From Dyella terrae (lineage in GTDB: Bacteria; Pseudomonadota; Gammaproteobacteria; Xanthomonadales; Rhodanobacteraceae): a stretch of 64,000 nucleotides of DNA. Positions 16,819 through 26,432 of this stretch are shown one piece after another. Each line of letters starts with the position of its first letter. The first letter of the stretch is position 1. The position numbers and the translations under genes are program-made. The notes below the pieces were generated by a model. The model saw nothing but the letters and a program-made list of their open reading frames with translations. It made no database searches and had not been told where the DNA came from. The DNA is taken from assembly GCF_022394535.1 (NCBI RefSeq), contig NZ_CP089414.1, forward strand, positions 1,612,001 to 1,676,000, read 5' to 3'.

Positions 16819-19626
16819 ATGAACTCCGCCTTCGCCGAACGATGGCATGAGATCGAACCGCTGATCGATCAGCTATTCGACGTGCCCGCCCATGAGCGAA
16901 TCGAATGGCTGCGCAAACACTGCAACGACACCACCTTGCGCGCCCTGGTGGCGCAGGCGCTCGACAACGCATCCGGCGTGGAGGCGCTCGAACGTGGCAT
17001 GGAACAATGGTTGCCGACGCTCGCGGATGAGTCGGCCGATGCCCTGCCGACCATCGACGGATATCGCGTGCTCCGCTTTGTCGGCGCCGGCGGCATGGCC
17101 AGCGTGTTCGAGGCGGAACGCGAACTACCCGGCGGCCCGCAGACGGTAGCGTTGAAGCTGTTGCGCATCGACGTGCATGATGCCGACGAGCGTCGGCGTT
17201 TTCTGCGCGAGCAGCGCATACTCGCGCGGTTACAGCATCCACACATCGCGCAACTGCTCGACGCGGGGTTTTCCCCTTCAGGAACGCCGTTCCTCGCGCT
17301 GGAATTCGTCGCCGGCGATGACCTGATGTCGCACTGCGCGCTGCGCGGCCTGTCCCAGCGCGAGCGCCTCCGTCTGTTCCTGGACGTGTGCTCTGCCGTC
17401 GACCATGCGCACCGCAACTTGATCGTGCATCGCGACCTGAAACCGAACAACGTGCTGGTCGGTGCGGATGGTTGCGTCAAGCTGGTGGACTTCGGCATCG
17501 CCAAACTGCTTACGGGCGACGGTGAGCGTACGCGTACCGAAGCGCGCCGCCTTACCCGTTCGTATGCAGCCCCCGAACAACTGGCCGGCGATGCCGCCAC
17601 CACCGCCATTGACGTTTACGCCCTGGGCGTATTGCTCGCCGAACTGCTCGGCGATCAGCAGCCACATCGCAACGACGACGCCCACGCGAAAGCCTCCGTT
17701 TTCGACGACGAAGCCCTACGGCGAACGCTTGGCGTGGACCTCCACGCGATGGTGCAGGAAGCCACCCGCTCCGATCCCGCACGCCGCTACGCGAGCGCAG
17801 CCGCCTTTGGCGCTGACATCCAGCGCTATCTCGAGGGCAAGCCCCTGCAGGCCCGGACGGATACGCTGGCCTATCGCGCGCTGACGTTCGCCAAACGCCA
17901 CACCCTTGCCGTCTCCATCGGCATCGTCACCGCAACGTTGCTTGCGGGCGCGACGGTGATCGGTTTGCACGAAGCCCGGCTCGCGCGGCAATCCGCGCGA
18001 GATGCGCACGCGCAAGCCGTGACCGCTTTCGGCGAAGCCCAGCGTGCGGATGCCCTCAAGACCTTTATGGAAGAGCTGTTCGACAGCGCCACGCATGGCA
18101 CCGAATCGAACGAGACTGCGGAAGAGCTGCTGGCGCGCGGCCGCGAGCGTGCCGATCGGGATTTCTCCATGCAGCCGGCGCTACGCGCGGAGATCCTTGC
18201 CTTGGTCGGTGACCTCGAACGCCGCAGCGGCCATCCGGAGCGCGCGTGGCAGCCACTGGAGGAAGCCGCGACACTGGCCAATGCCCAGTTTGGTGCCACC
18301 GACCAGCGCACGATGCACATCGAATACCTGCTCGCGAAGGAGGCCGACGAACTCGGCCGCGTGCGCGAGGCGACCGCGCGATTGCAGCATGCCATCGACG
18401 CCTTTGAAACCGGGCCAGAGCGTGATTCGCCCGAGGCCGTACAGGCGCTGGCGTGGCTGGCAGGGCTGGACGAGCGCATCGGCGAGTCGGCAAAAGCCAT
18501 CACGCTCGGCGAGCAGGATGTAGCACTGGCCCGCCGCATTCTCCCGAGCGACAGCGAGGCCTTGACCGAAGCCGTACTGAATCTGGGTTGGATCTTCGGC
18601 GATGCCGGCCAGCCGGAGCGGGCCGAGCCGTTGTTGCGCGAAGCATTGGCGCGTAAGCGCAATCATCTTGGCGCACAGCATGCCGACGTCGCCGATACCA
18701 TGACCTTGCTTACCGCAGCGCTGACCAAATTGGGCCGCTATGGTGAAAGCGAACAACTTATGCGCGATGCGCTGACCATCGATGCCAGCGCCTATACCCA
18801 CCCGAATGCCCATACCGCATGGCATCTGAATGACCTTGCCGCCGTCTATATGCAAGAGGGCAAGCTCGATGAAGCCTTGGCGTTCTATACCAAATCGATC
18901 GCCGTGGACCAGGCGCTGAAACCCGCGTCGGTACCCACCGAAGCGATCAGCATCAGCAACATCGCCAAACTCCGCTTCCGGCAGGGCGCTTATGCCGAAG
19001 CGGAAGCCAGCATGCGCGACGCCATTGCGCGCAGGCAACGCCAGCTTGGTGTGGACTATATCGACAACGGGCGCGGTTACGACCGCACGTATCTTGCCGA
19101 GATGCTGATTGCGTGCGGGCGCTTCGACGAAGCGCGCACGGAAGCGGACGGCGCGTTGGCCGAAGCCCGACACCGCTATCGCGACGCACACCCGGACACG
19201 GCCTTTGCGCTTACCGCGAAAGCAGAACTGTTGGCAGCCACGGGCGACTACGAACACGCGGTGGCGTTCGGCGCCCAGGCCGTGGAGATCTATGCCGCGC
19301 TGGACGACGAACGCTCGGAGAAGGCGATCCGCGCGCGCATCGTCTACGCGGACGCCTTGCAAGAGCTTGGCCGCGACCGGGAGGCGGCGGTGCAGCTTGA
19401 CGATGCCCTGAGCGCCGCGCACAGCAACGTGCCGAACACCAGCGTACTGGTCGCGCGCATCGAAGCCGACCTGGCGCATGTCGATGCCGCGCTGGGCGAC
19501 AAGACCAGTGCCGAGAACCTTCGCGCCGACGCCCGCATGATGCTGGCGAATGCTGAGGCAGGTCCGAACACCGACCGCGAAACGGCCACGCATCTACTTG
19601 CCGGCATTACCGACAAGCGGCGGTAA
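16819..19626 (+). CDS. transmembrane Ser/Thr protein kinase with TPR sensor domain
   Basis: 935 residues. A helical N-terminal segment (about 1-80) precedes a Hanks-type kinase domain (about 85-350): glycine loop VGAGGMASVFEAE, VALKLL lysine, catalytic loop VHRDLKPNNVL, DFGIAKLL and YAAPEQLAG. A single membrane helix follows (about residues 355-385, TLAVSIGIVTATLLAGATVI). The rest, about 540 residues, is tetratricopeptide-like helices (AWQPLEEAATLANAQFG, AVLNLGWIFGDAGQPERAEP, HLNDLAAVYMQEGKLDEAL), predicted to lie in the periplasm. It probably senses an envelope cue and phosphorylates the neighbouring ECF sigma factor; the signal and targets are unknown. Confidence 0.92.
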   Translation: MNSAFAERWHEIEPLIDQLFDVPAHERIEWLRKHCNDTTLRALVAQALDNASGVEALERGMEQWLPTLADESADALPTIDGYRVLRFVGAGGMASVFEAERELPGGPQTVALKLLRIDVHDADERRRFLREQRILARLQHPHIAQLLDAGFSPSGTPFLALEFVAGDDLMSHCALRGLSQRERLRLFLDVCSAVDHAHRNLIVHRDLKPNNVLVGADGCVKLVDFGIAKLLTGDGERTRTEARRLTRSYAAPEQLAGDAATTAIDVYALGVLLAELLGDQQPHRNDDAHAKASVFDDEALRRTLGVDLHAMVQEATRSDPARRYASAAAFGADIQRYLEGKPLQARTDTLAYRALTFAKRHTLAVSIGIVTATLLAGATVIGLHEARLARQSARDAHAQAVTAFGEAQRADALKTFMEELFDSATHGTESNETAEELLARGRERADRDFSMQPALRAEILALVGDLERRSGHPERAWQPLEEAATLANAQFGATDQRTMHIEYLLAKEADELGRVREATARLQHAIDAFETGPERDSPEAVQALAWLAGLDERIGESAKAITLGEQDVALARRILPSDSEALTEAVLNLGWIFGDAGQPERAEPLLREALARKRNHLGAQHADVADTMTLLTAALTKLGRYGESEQLMRDALTIDASAYTHPNAHTAWHLNDLAAVYMQEGKLDEALAFYTKSIAVDQALKPASVPTEAISISNIAKLRFRQGAYAEAEASMRDAIARRQRQLGVDYIDNGRGYDRTYLAEMLIACGRFDEARTEADGALAEARHRYRDAHPDTAFALTAKAELLAATGDYEHAVAFGAQAVEIYAALDDERSEKAIRARIVYADALQELGRDREAAVQLDDALSAAHSNVPNTSVLVARIEADLAHVDAALGDKTSAENLRADARMMLANAEAGPNTDRETATHLLAGITDKRR

Positions 19627-19654
19627 GCCTCCCTTCCCTGCGGAGAGGCCTGCG

Positions 19655-20281
19655 TCAGGCGGGCGACACCGCCAGCAGCGGCAACGCAATCAACGCATCC
19701 GTGGTGAGGATGTCGCCGAAGGCATCGTCGATGGCGGCCAACGCCGCCTGATGCAGGGCAGCATGCGTTACGGTCTGCCCACCGGCAGTGTCGAGGTCGC
19801 GGGTGGCGCAGGCGTCCCCCACCACCACCACGCCATAGCCGAGCGGCACGGCGTCACGCGCTGCACCGGTGACACAGGCGTGGGTCATGAGACCGGTGAT
19901 CACCAGCGTGTCGATACCGGCCTGTTTCAACTGGCGATCGATATCTGTCGTCGGAAAGACGCTCACTGATGACTTCGTCACCACATGGTGATGCGCGGCG
20001 GGCTGTAAGTCGGCATGGAACGCGACAGTATCGCTGTCCTCCGCAAAGATGGGACTACCCGATGGTGTCACATGCCGCACGTGATACACCGCCATGCCCG
20101 CTTCATCGGCGTGCGCAATCAGGCGCCGTGCGTTACGCAAAGCCGCGTCGCCATCGGGAATCGGCATGCGGCCGGCGAAATACTCGTTCTGAAAATCGAT
20201 CACCAGCAGCGCGGTGCGGGCGGGAGTCAGGGCCGCCGGTGTGGCAGCGCCGGACATGGTGCGGATGGTTGGGTGGGTCAT
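19655..20281 (-). CDS. isochorismatase-family cysteine hydrolase
   Basis: 208 residues from ATG 20281, behind CAGGAGAACACC. The catalytic triad of the family is visible: Asp in TALLVIDFQNEYF, Lys in HHHVVTKSSVSVFP and Cys in ITGLMTHACVTGAARDA. Such enzymes hydrolyse amide or vinyl-ether substrates such as nicotinamide, ureidoacrylate or isochorismate; this one is closest in form to uncharacterised YecD/PncA-like members. It is divergent from a GlxA-type regulator at 20411, which probably controls it. Confidence 0.9.
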   Translation of the reverse strand: MTHPTIRTMSGAATPAALTPARTALLVIDFQNEYFAGRMPIPDGDAALRNARRLIAHADEAGMAVYHVRHVTPSGSPIFAEDSDTVAFHADLQPAAHHHVVTKSSVSVFPTTDIDRQLKQAGIDTLVITGLMTHACVTGAARDAVPLGYGVVVVGDACATRDLDTAGGQTVTHAALHQAALAAIDDAFGDILTTDALIALPLLAVSPA

Positions 20282-20410
20282 GGTGTTCTCCTGTCGGATC
20301 ATCGGGTGACGCCATGTTCCGCATTTGGTGCACCGCCTAAAAGTGGCCTGAATGACAACCTATGATAGATTTCGGCCAATGCGGCTCCGCAGCCGTACCC
20401 GGTGATTCCT

Positions 20411-21371
20411 ATGCACACCATTGCCGTCATCGCGTTCGACGGGATCAGCCCGTTCCACCTTTCCGTCCCCTGCATCGTGTTCGGCGACGATCTGCTCAAG
20501 CTGGGCGTGCAACGCTATCGCCTGTTGATCTGCGGCGAACGTCGGGGGCGTATTGCCACCATGTCCGGCTTCGATATCGAGGTGAAGCACGGCCTGGGTT
20601 CGCTCAAACAGGCCGATACCATCATCGTGCCGGCTTGGCGCACGCCGAGCGAACGCCCACCGGAGGCTGTGCTGCGCGCGCTGCAGCAAGCGCATGCTCG
20701 GGGAAGCCGCATCGTCGGCCTGTGTCTGGGCACCTTCGTGCTGGCGGCAGCCGGCCTGCTCGACGGCCGGACGGCCTCCACCCACTGGGCGTGGGCGGAC
20801 GAATTCGAGCATGCGTATCCCGGCGTCACGCTGGATCGCCATGCGATCTATGTCGACGAAGGTGACGTCCTCACCTCCGCAGGTACGGCTGCAGCCATCG
20901 ACTGCTGCCTGCATCTGGTACGGCGCGACCTGGGTGCTGACGTCGCCAATCGCATTGCGCGACGGCTCGTCGTCGCCCCGCAACGCCATGGCGACCAGGC
21001 GCAGTACATCGAAAACCCCGTGCACAAAGACGATGCCCCGGATGCACTGAGCAAGACACTCGAGTGGGCCATCGCGCACCTGAGACCAACCGCTTGGCGT
21101 CGAACAACTGGCCGATCGCGCGGGCATGAGCCTGCGCACGTTCAGCCGACACTTCCGCAAGAAGACGGGAACTACCGCTATTTCCTGGCTGCTTCACCAT
21201 CGTCTCGCTGCCGCGCAGCGACTGCTGGAAACCAGCCATCATTCGATCGACCAGATCGCCGGGGATGTGGGCTTCGGCTCGACCGTGTCATTCCGCCAAC
21301 ACTTCACGCGCACGTTTTCGATCTCACCGGGCAGCTATCGGCGACAGTTCCATGCACAGCCAGGACACTAG
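20411..21371 (+). pseudogene. GlxA-family (DJ-1/PfpI + AraC) transcriptional regulator, frameshifted
   Basis: The first frame encodes the DJ-1/PfpI-like domain: MHTIAVIAFDGISPFHLSVP, IIVPAWRTPSERPPEAVLRA, IVGLCLGTFVLAAAGLLDGR and DVLTSAGTAAAIDCCLHLVR. At about 21086 the frame is lost within the linker, and the AraC helix-turn-helix continues in another frame: LGVEQLADRAGMSLRTFSRH, AAQRLLETSHHSIDQIAGDV and GSTVSFRQHFTRTFSISPGS. Dropping one C at 21086-21087 joins them without loss. A regulator lacking its DNA-binding domain should be inactive. It is divergent from the isochorismatase-like gene. Confidence 0.8.
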
Positions 21372-21458
21372 CCCTGATGGCATGACGCGCGGCTCATGAG
21401 TTCGTAGACGCCTATGGCAGGCGGGCAAAAGTCAACGCAGCACCACGGCGGTCAAATT

Positions 21459-21472
21459 TAGGACTTGTCCTA
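21459..21472. promoter_or_regulatory. palindrome TAGGAC-tt-GTCCTA upstream of a hypothetical gene
   Basis: A perfect inverted repeat with 6-base arms about 80 bases before the start at 21551, the right distance for a promoter operator. No matching regulator is recognised. Confidence 0.35.
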
Positions 21473-21550
21473 TGTGTTGCACGCGCCTGCTAGGGCAACC
21501 TGCTTCCACCTGCCGAACCTACGCGCACGGCGCATTGATGGAGGCCCTCC

Positions 21551-21922
21551 ATGCTCAGCACCCATTTCGTTCCGCATAACGAGCTCCACGTCTTTCGTGG
21601 CGGCGAGTGGCAGTTCAGCGTCGCGGAGTTGCGGCTGAAACGTGATGAGACAGCGGATACCGAGCCCCTCGCCCATCAATTCTGCCTAAGGTCGCCCGGC
21701 CTCGATCAGGTCGCATTCGACGTACGCGACATCCGACCGATGGATCAGCAGATGACGTGGGATCCGCATCTTCGCGTGGGACGACTCACGCGCCTGCTCG
21801 ACAAATGCTTCGACGCCCCGAAAGACATCGTGGACGCCATCGCACCCTATATGTGCCCGCTCGATGCGTCGGTACGCTTTGCCACGCCACCCCAATCCGA
21901 GAATGGCGCTGCAAATCCGTAG
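21551..21922 (+). CDS. hypothetical protein (123 aa)
   Basis: Starts MLSTHFVPHNELHVFRGGEW behind a strong GGAGG five to six bases before ATG. The sequence has alternating hydrophobic and charged segments (WQFSVAELRLKRDETADTEP, LDQVAFDVRDIRPMDQQMTW), no signal peptide and no membrane helix, so it is probably a soluble cytosolic protein. I do not recognise the family. It stands alone between the broken GlxA gene and the convergent nitronate monooxygenase gene. Confidence 0.65.
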   Translation: MLSTHFVPHNELHVFRGGEWQFSVAELRLKRDETADTEPLAHQFCLRSPGLDQVAFDVRDIRPMDQQMTWDPHLRVGRLTRLLDKCFDAPKDIVDAIAPYMCPLDASVRFATPPQSENGAANP

Positions 21923-21983
21923 GGCATCGGCGGCTGGCTCGGTCGCGTACCAACTGCCACAGGCCAACACGGAAAGCCCCGTT

Positions 21984-23060
21984 TCAGACCGACGCCTTCC
22001 GCCATTCCGCGATCAGCGTTTCCATCAAGGCATGTGAGGACATCGTCCTCGCGAGCGGTGCGCCCTGCCCGGCCCAATGCGCGCCGTACCCAGGCTCGCC
22101 GGCGGCGCGCCCCGCTGCGTTCAATGCTTTGCCCGCGTCGTAGCCGATCGGATAATCCGGCACGTCAGCGTCCGGCACAGAAGCACCAAGACGTGTGAAC
22201 AAGCTTGCCAGGCTGCGCGCCGGCCGCCCGGACACCGCGCGCGTCACAACAGTGGCGTAGGCAGCGTCGCTCGCCAGCGCTTTGCGGTAACCGGCATCGG
22301 CTAGTGATTCGTCCGCTCCGATAAAAGCCGTACCCAATTGAGCCGCTGCGGCACCGAGCTTCAATACGGCGGCTATGCCCGCGCCATCCATGATGCCGCC
22401 AGCAGAAATCACAGGGACACTGACGTTCTCCACCAGCAAGCGCGTCAAGGCAAACGTGCCAAGCCGGCTATCTTCCGCGTCGGGATCGAACATGCCACGG
22501 TGCCCGCCCGCTTCATAACCCTGGGCGACGATGGCATCCATGCCGGCGGCTTCGAGCGCTTTCGCCTCCTGCACATTCGTCGCCGAACCGATCAGAAACA
22601 CGCCAGCGTCGTGCAACGCCTTGACCTGATCCGGCAGTGGCACGCCAAAGTGAAAGCTCACCACGGTCGGCCGTTCGGCCACCAACATGGCGAGCATGGC
22701 CTCATCGACGAGGAACGACGTGTAGATCTCCTTGAGCGATGCCGGAGGCGTTGCGCCAAAACGCGTGAACTCCGGCGTCAGCCGGGCGAGCCACGCCGTT
22801 TCCTTCACTGCATCTGCATGCGCGGGCCGGTGCGCGAACACGTTGATGTTGAGCGGCCCCTTGCTCAGCTGACGGAACGCATGAATAACGCCGCGCGCCT
22901 TCTCTGCCGTCATCGCGCCCACACCCAGCGAACCCAGCCCGCCGGCGTTGCTCACCGCAGCGGCCATAGCCGGAGAGGAAACGCCAGCCATCGGCGACTG
23001 GACAATGGGCACGCTCATGCCAATCGCGTTGAGCAACGAAGAAGATGCGTGCATCGCCAT
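21984..23060 (-). CDS. nitronate monooxygenase family (FMN-dependent) enzyme
   Basis: 358 residues from ATG 23060 behind AGGAGCG. A TIM barrel of the NMO/2-nitropropane dioxygenase group: VPIVQSPMAGVSSPAMAAAV, GGLGSLGVGAMTAEKARGVI, PLNINVFAHRPAHADAVKET, DAIVAQGYEAGGHRGMFDPD (FMN phosphate and catalytic His region), VPVISAGGIMDGAGIAAVLK and GAAAAQLGTAFIGADESLAD. Such enzymes oxidise toxic alkyl nitronates such as propionate 3-nitronate. The protein is full length and is probably monocistronic. Confidence 0.92.
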   Translation of the reverse strand: MAMHASSSLLNAIGMSVPIVQSPMAGVSSPAMAAAVSNAGGLGSLGVGAMTAEKARGVIHAFRQLSKGPLNINVFAHRPAHADAVKETAWLARLTPEFTRFGATPPASLKEIYTSFLVDEAMLAMLVAERPTVVSFHFGVPLPDQVKALHDAGVFLIGSATNVQEAKALEAAGMDAIVAQGYEAGGHRGMFDPDAEDSRLGTFALTRLLVENVSVPVISAGGIMDGAGIAAVLKLGAAAAQLGTAFIGADESLADAGYRKALASDAAYATVVTRAVSGRPARSLASLFTRLGASVPDADVPDYPIGYDAGKALNAAGRAAGEPGYGAHWAGQGAPLARTMSSHALMETLIAEWRKASV

Positions 23061-23276
23061 GGTTGATCGCTCCTGCCTGGGTGGGGACAGTGCGAAGTTT
23101 ACGCGCCTGCGATGACACATCGGAGCGACGTATTCGCGCAGGGCATGCATGCGTGTTGAAAATCAGCGATAGCCTGGCATTGCCATTAGTGCACCCACAC
23201 CCGCAACGACGTCCACCTCACCCGCGGCACGCCGCCCACGGACGGCGCGCCGCAAGATAGCTCCATGATTGCAACG

Positions 23277-23513
23277 TCAGTGCGTTGTGGTAGCGGGAGC
23301 TGGTGAACTTTGTGGATAGGCCGGCGCGGGCATCGCCGCGCTACTGCCTGGAGCGGGCGACGACGCAGGCATGGCTGGCGATGGTGCCGCCGTCGAACTC
23401 ACGGGCGCAGGCGGGGGCGTGTTGCCATTCTCGCTGTCGTGATTACCGCACCCGGCGAGCACAGCCACCAGCAGCGCCAGCGGACCCACCATCTTTCGTG
23501 CTGAAAGCATCAT
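23277..23513 (-). CDS. small Pro/Ala/Ser-rich lipoprotein
   Basis: 78 residues, with GGAGATAAATC before ATG 23513. Signal peptide with a lipobox (LLVAVLAGCGN), so lipidation on the cysteine is expected. The remainder (NTPPPAPVSSTAAPSPAMPA and beyond) is low-complexity and probably disordered. Function unknown; such short lipoproteins often act as envelope spacers. Confidence 0.7.
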   Translation of the reverse strand: MMLSARKMVGPLALLVAVLAGCGNHDSENGNTPPPAPVSSTAAPSPAMPASSPAPGSSAAMPAPAYPQSSPAPATTTH

Positions 23514-23750
23514 GATTTATCTCCGTGACTATGTCGGATCGATTTCGCGCTAGCCGACTTGCATTGCGAATCGCTGTCCATAGTCGTGCACTTGGATGCG
23601 TCGCAACTGGCTCTCACGGGATTGATTGTCTTTTCTATGGCGCCAATCTCATGTGCAAGACATGTCATCCTTTTGCACATGCGGCACGGTGTTCAGTAGG
23701 GGCTTAGGTTTCTTCACACATCTGTCACGCGCAGCGGAAAAACGGCCTAT

Positions 23751-26399
23751 CTAGCGCGCATCCATGGTTTTAATGCGCTCAAGCCCTTCGAGCACGGGAT
23801 GCAATGCAGCCACGACTTTCGCCAGCAGGCGGTCCACTTCCTGCTGGGGCGAACCGTTCTTACAGGCTTGCTGCAGTTCGCTGGCCGCCGTGGCAACCAT
23901 CGACGCTCCGATATTCGCGGCGGACCCGCGCAGCGTGTGCGCGATGCGGTAAGCCTCCGACGGGTCGCGGTCATTGGCCACCTTGAATGCCTGCGCAAAC
24001 TCCTTGTTGCTCTGCAGAAACATGCCTAACAAACGACGATAGAGCGCCGCGTTGTTACCGCAGATACGCAAACCCATCGGCTGATCGACACCCGGAAGCT
24101 CACCTGCTACGCCAACATCCACGGCCATGGCGCCAGCGGATGCAGCGCGAGGCTTGATCCATCGCGCCAAGGTGGCAAACATGGTGGGGATATCCAACGG
24201 CTTGGCGATGTGATCGTTCATGCCAGCCGCCAACGCCTTCTCGCGATCGCCGACCGAGGCATCCGCTGTCATAGCGATCACGGGAAGATCGGCGAGGTGT
24301 AATTCCGTGCGAATGGCGCGGGTTGCAGCGTAGCCATCCATAACGGGCATCTGGCAATCCATCAGGACGCCGTCGACGCAGGGATCGGCCGCCACGATGT
24401 CCACGGCCTCGCGTCCATTGTGTGCCACCACCACATCGATACCCTCGCGCCGGAGCAGCTCTACCGCCAGCTCCCGGTTCAGGTCATTGTCCTCAGCCAG
24501 CAGTACCCGCCGCCCGGATAACGCAGAGGCGGCGCGGGCCTGTGCCTCCGGCTGCGCGATGTCCACCGTTGCTGCGCGAGCGGGAGTGCGGTCGAGCAAA
24601 CGAGCCAGGGCATCACCCAGCGCGCGTGGCGTCACGGGCTTGACCAATACATCGCCCGACGCTCCGGTGGTTTCATCCCTTCCGTCGCGCCGATACGCCG
24701 ACACCATTGACAGCAGCCGCTCGTGGCCATGCACGTTGGCGGCGATAGCCTCATACCCCGGTATACGCGCGTCGACCAACACAACACGATACGGCCGTCC
24801 GTCACGGCGGGCCTGTTGCACGCGTCGCGAACCCTCATCCGCGGTTCCTGCGACGTCCACCGCCCAGCCCAGTCCGCCAGCCATGGCAGCCAGAATTCGG
24901 CAGGTTGCATCGCTGTCGTCAACGAGCAGCAGCGACGCGCCTGCAACCACGGCTGGCTCTGGCGATGTGCTGCCCTGCGGCTGCACGCGCAGGCTCAGGC
25001 GTACATGAAACGTCGATCCACGGCCAGGCTCGCTCTCGACCCAGATCGCTCCACCCATCATCTCCGCCAGATCGTGGGAGATGGCTAGCCCGAGCCCGGA
25101 GCCGCCGTACTTTCGCGTGGTGGACGAGTCGGCCTGCACGAACGACTCAAAGATGCGCGCGCACTGATCGGCGTTCATGCCTATGCCCGTATCGGTGACA
25201 CGGAAATGCAGCGTTACCTGCTCACCATCGCCCTGCTCCTTCTCGACGCCGATGATGATGGATCCATGGTCGGTGAACTTCACCGCGTTGCTGGCAAGAT
25301 TGACGAGGATTTGCTCCAGTCGCAGCGGGTCGCCAACCAACGCCGTCGGCGGGTCGCCTTGATACTGGAATAGCAGCTCCAACCCTTTATCTTCTGCCTG
25401 CAAGCCGATCATGCCCGCGACGTGTGTCATCACCTCATCCAGGTTGAACGGCACGCGCTCCAAGCGCATGCGTCCCGCCTCGATGCGCGAAAAATCAAGG
25501 ACATCGTTGATGATGTGCAGCAGGCTTTCCGCGGCGCGGTGAATGTTCTCCAGATAGCTTCGCTGCCTGTCATCGCTCGGCGACTCCAGCGCGAGATGAC
25601 TCATGCCGATGATTGCGTTCATCGGCGTACGGATTTCGTGGCTCATGTTGGCGAGAAAGTCGCTCTTGACCCGGGCCGCCTCCTCCGCTGCCTCCTTGGC
25701 ATGCAACATGGCGGCCTGCGCTGCGTTGTGGTCAGTGATATCTACCAGCCAGGCCAACACGCCCGGCTCGCCGTCGTAGTCGATGGGCAGAAACGTAGTG
25801 AGCATGTCGCGTTCGCGGCGTTGCGCGTCGTACATGCGAACCTCGCTATTGGACACCATGCCCTGGTTGTCCAGGCTGGCCCAGATACGCGCGCGCTGAC
25901 CGGTCTCCACATACATCGGCGCCGTGGTGTCACCCACACCGACCCCAAAGGTCGCCAAGAACTTGGGGTTGGCAAAGCAGATCCGCCCCTGTGTAGATAC
26001 GGCGATGCTCACTGGACTGTTGTCGAGGATGTACTGGAGCCGCTCCTCGCTCTGCATGAGCGCCAGCTCCATGGCGCGACGCTGGCTAACGTCGCGCACG
26101 GCGGCACATACGCAGCGCCCCTGCGTATCCAGTGCGGGGAGGAAGGAAAGGCCGATCTCCACCGAAAGCTCGCTGCCGTCCTTTCGCCTGCCACGCAGAT
26201 CGACGTTGGCGCGCCCCATCCGCCGGCTCTCGCCTTGTACAAAGAAGTTCTGGCGAAGCTTGACGTGATTCGCATCCGACCGCGGAGGCACCAGCCGCTC
26301 GATGGGAGCACCTTCCAATTCGCCGCGTTGGTAGCCGAACATCGCCTCCAGGCGTGGGTTGGCGAGGACAATGCGGCCCTTCTCATCGACGATCATCAT
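23751..26399 (-). CDS. hybrid histidine kinase, C-terminal part (PAS-PAS-HisKA-HATPase-REC-REC-HPt)
   Basis: 882 residues as written from ATG 26399. Two PAS domains (about 1-115 and 120-235), a dimerisation/phosphoacceptor helix with SHEIRTPMNAIIGMSH (His254), an ATPase domain with NLASNAVKFTDHG and GGSGLGLAISHDLAEMMGG, a first receiver with LLVDDSDATCR and VLVDARIPG, a second receiver with LLAEDNDLNRELAVELLR and LMDCQMPVMDG, and a C-terminal histidine phosphotransfer domain (AHTLRGSAANIGASM). An in-frame TAG at 26433-26435 separates it from the membrane and GAF part encoded just upstream. The codons between the stop and this ATG (YRGIIESAPDG) still read as the start of a PAS domain, so the two were one gene. 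If translation restarts here, a soluble kinase results. Confidence 0.85.
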   Translation of the reverse strand: MMIVDEKGRIVLANPRLEAMFGYQRGELEGAPIERLVPPRSDANHVKLRQNFFVQGESRRMGRANVDLRGRRKDGSELSVEIGLSFLPALDTQGRCVCAAVRDVSQRRAMELALMQSEERLQYILDNSPVSIAVSTQGRICFANPKFLATFGVGVGDTTAPMYVETGQRARIWASLDNQGMVSNSEVRMYDAQRRERDMLTTFLPIDYDGEPGVLAWLVDITDHNAAQAAMLHAKEAAEEAARVKSDFLANMSHEIRTPMNAIIGMSHLALESPSDDRQRSYLENIHRAAESLLHIINDVLDFSRIEAGRMRLERVPFNLDEVMTHVAGMIGLQAEDKGLELLFQYQGDPPTALVGDPLRLEQILVNLASNAVKFTDHGSIIIGVEKEQGDGEQVTLHFRVTDTGIGMNADQCARIFESFVQADSSTTRKYGGSGLGLAISHDLAEMMGGAIWVESEPGRGSTFHVRLSLRVQPQGSTSPEPAVVAGASLLLVDDSDATCRILAAMAGGLGWAVDVAGTADEGSRRVQQARRDGRPYRVVLVDARIPGYEAIAANVHGHERLLSMVSAYRRDGRDETTGASGDVLVKPVTPRALGDALARLLDRTPARAATVDIAQPEAQARAASALSGRRVLLAEDNDLNRELAVELLRREGIDVVVAHNGREAVDIVAADPCVDGVLMDCQMPVMDGYAATRAIRTELHLADLPVIAMTADASVGDREKALAAGMNDHIAKPLDIPTMFATLARWIKPRAASAGAMAVDVGVAGELPGVDQPMGLRICGNNAALYRRLLGMFLQSNKEFAQAFKVANDRDPSEAYRIAHTLRGSAANIGASMVATAASELQQACKNGSPQQEVDRLLAKVVAALHPVLEGLERIKTMDAR

Positions 26400-26432
26400 G
26401 CCGTCCGGCGCGGATTCGATGATGCCGCGATA

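Noticed and set aside
18181..19593. 470-codon antisense frame inside the kinase gene
   Set aside because: No ribosome binding site and a biased composition; it arises from the codon bias of the TPR region on the other strand.
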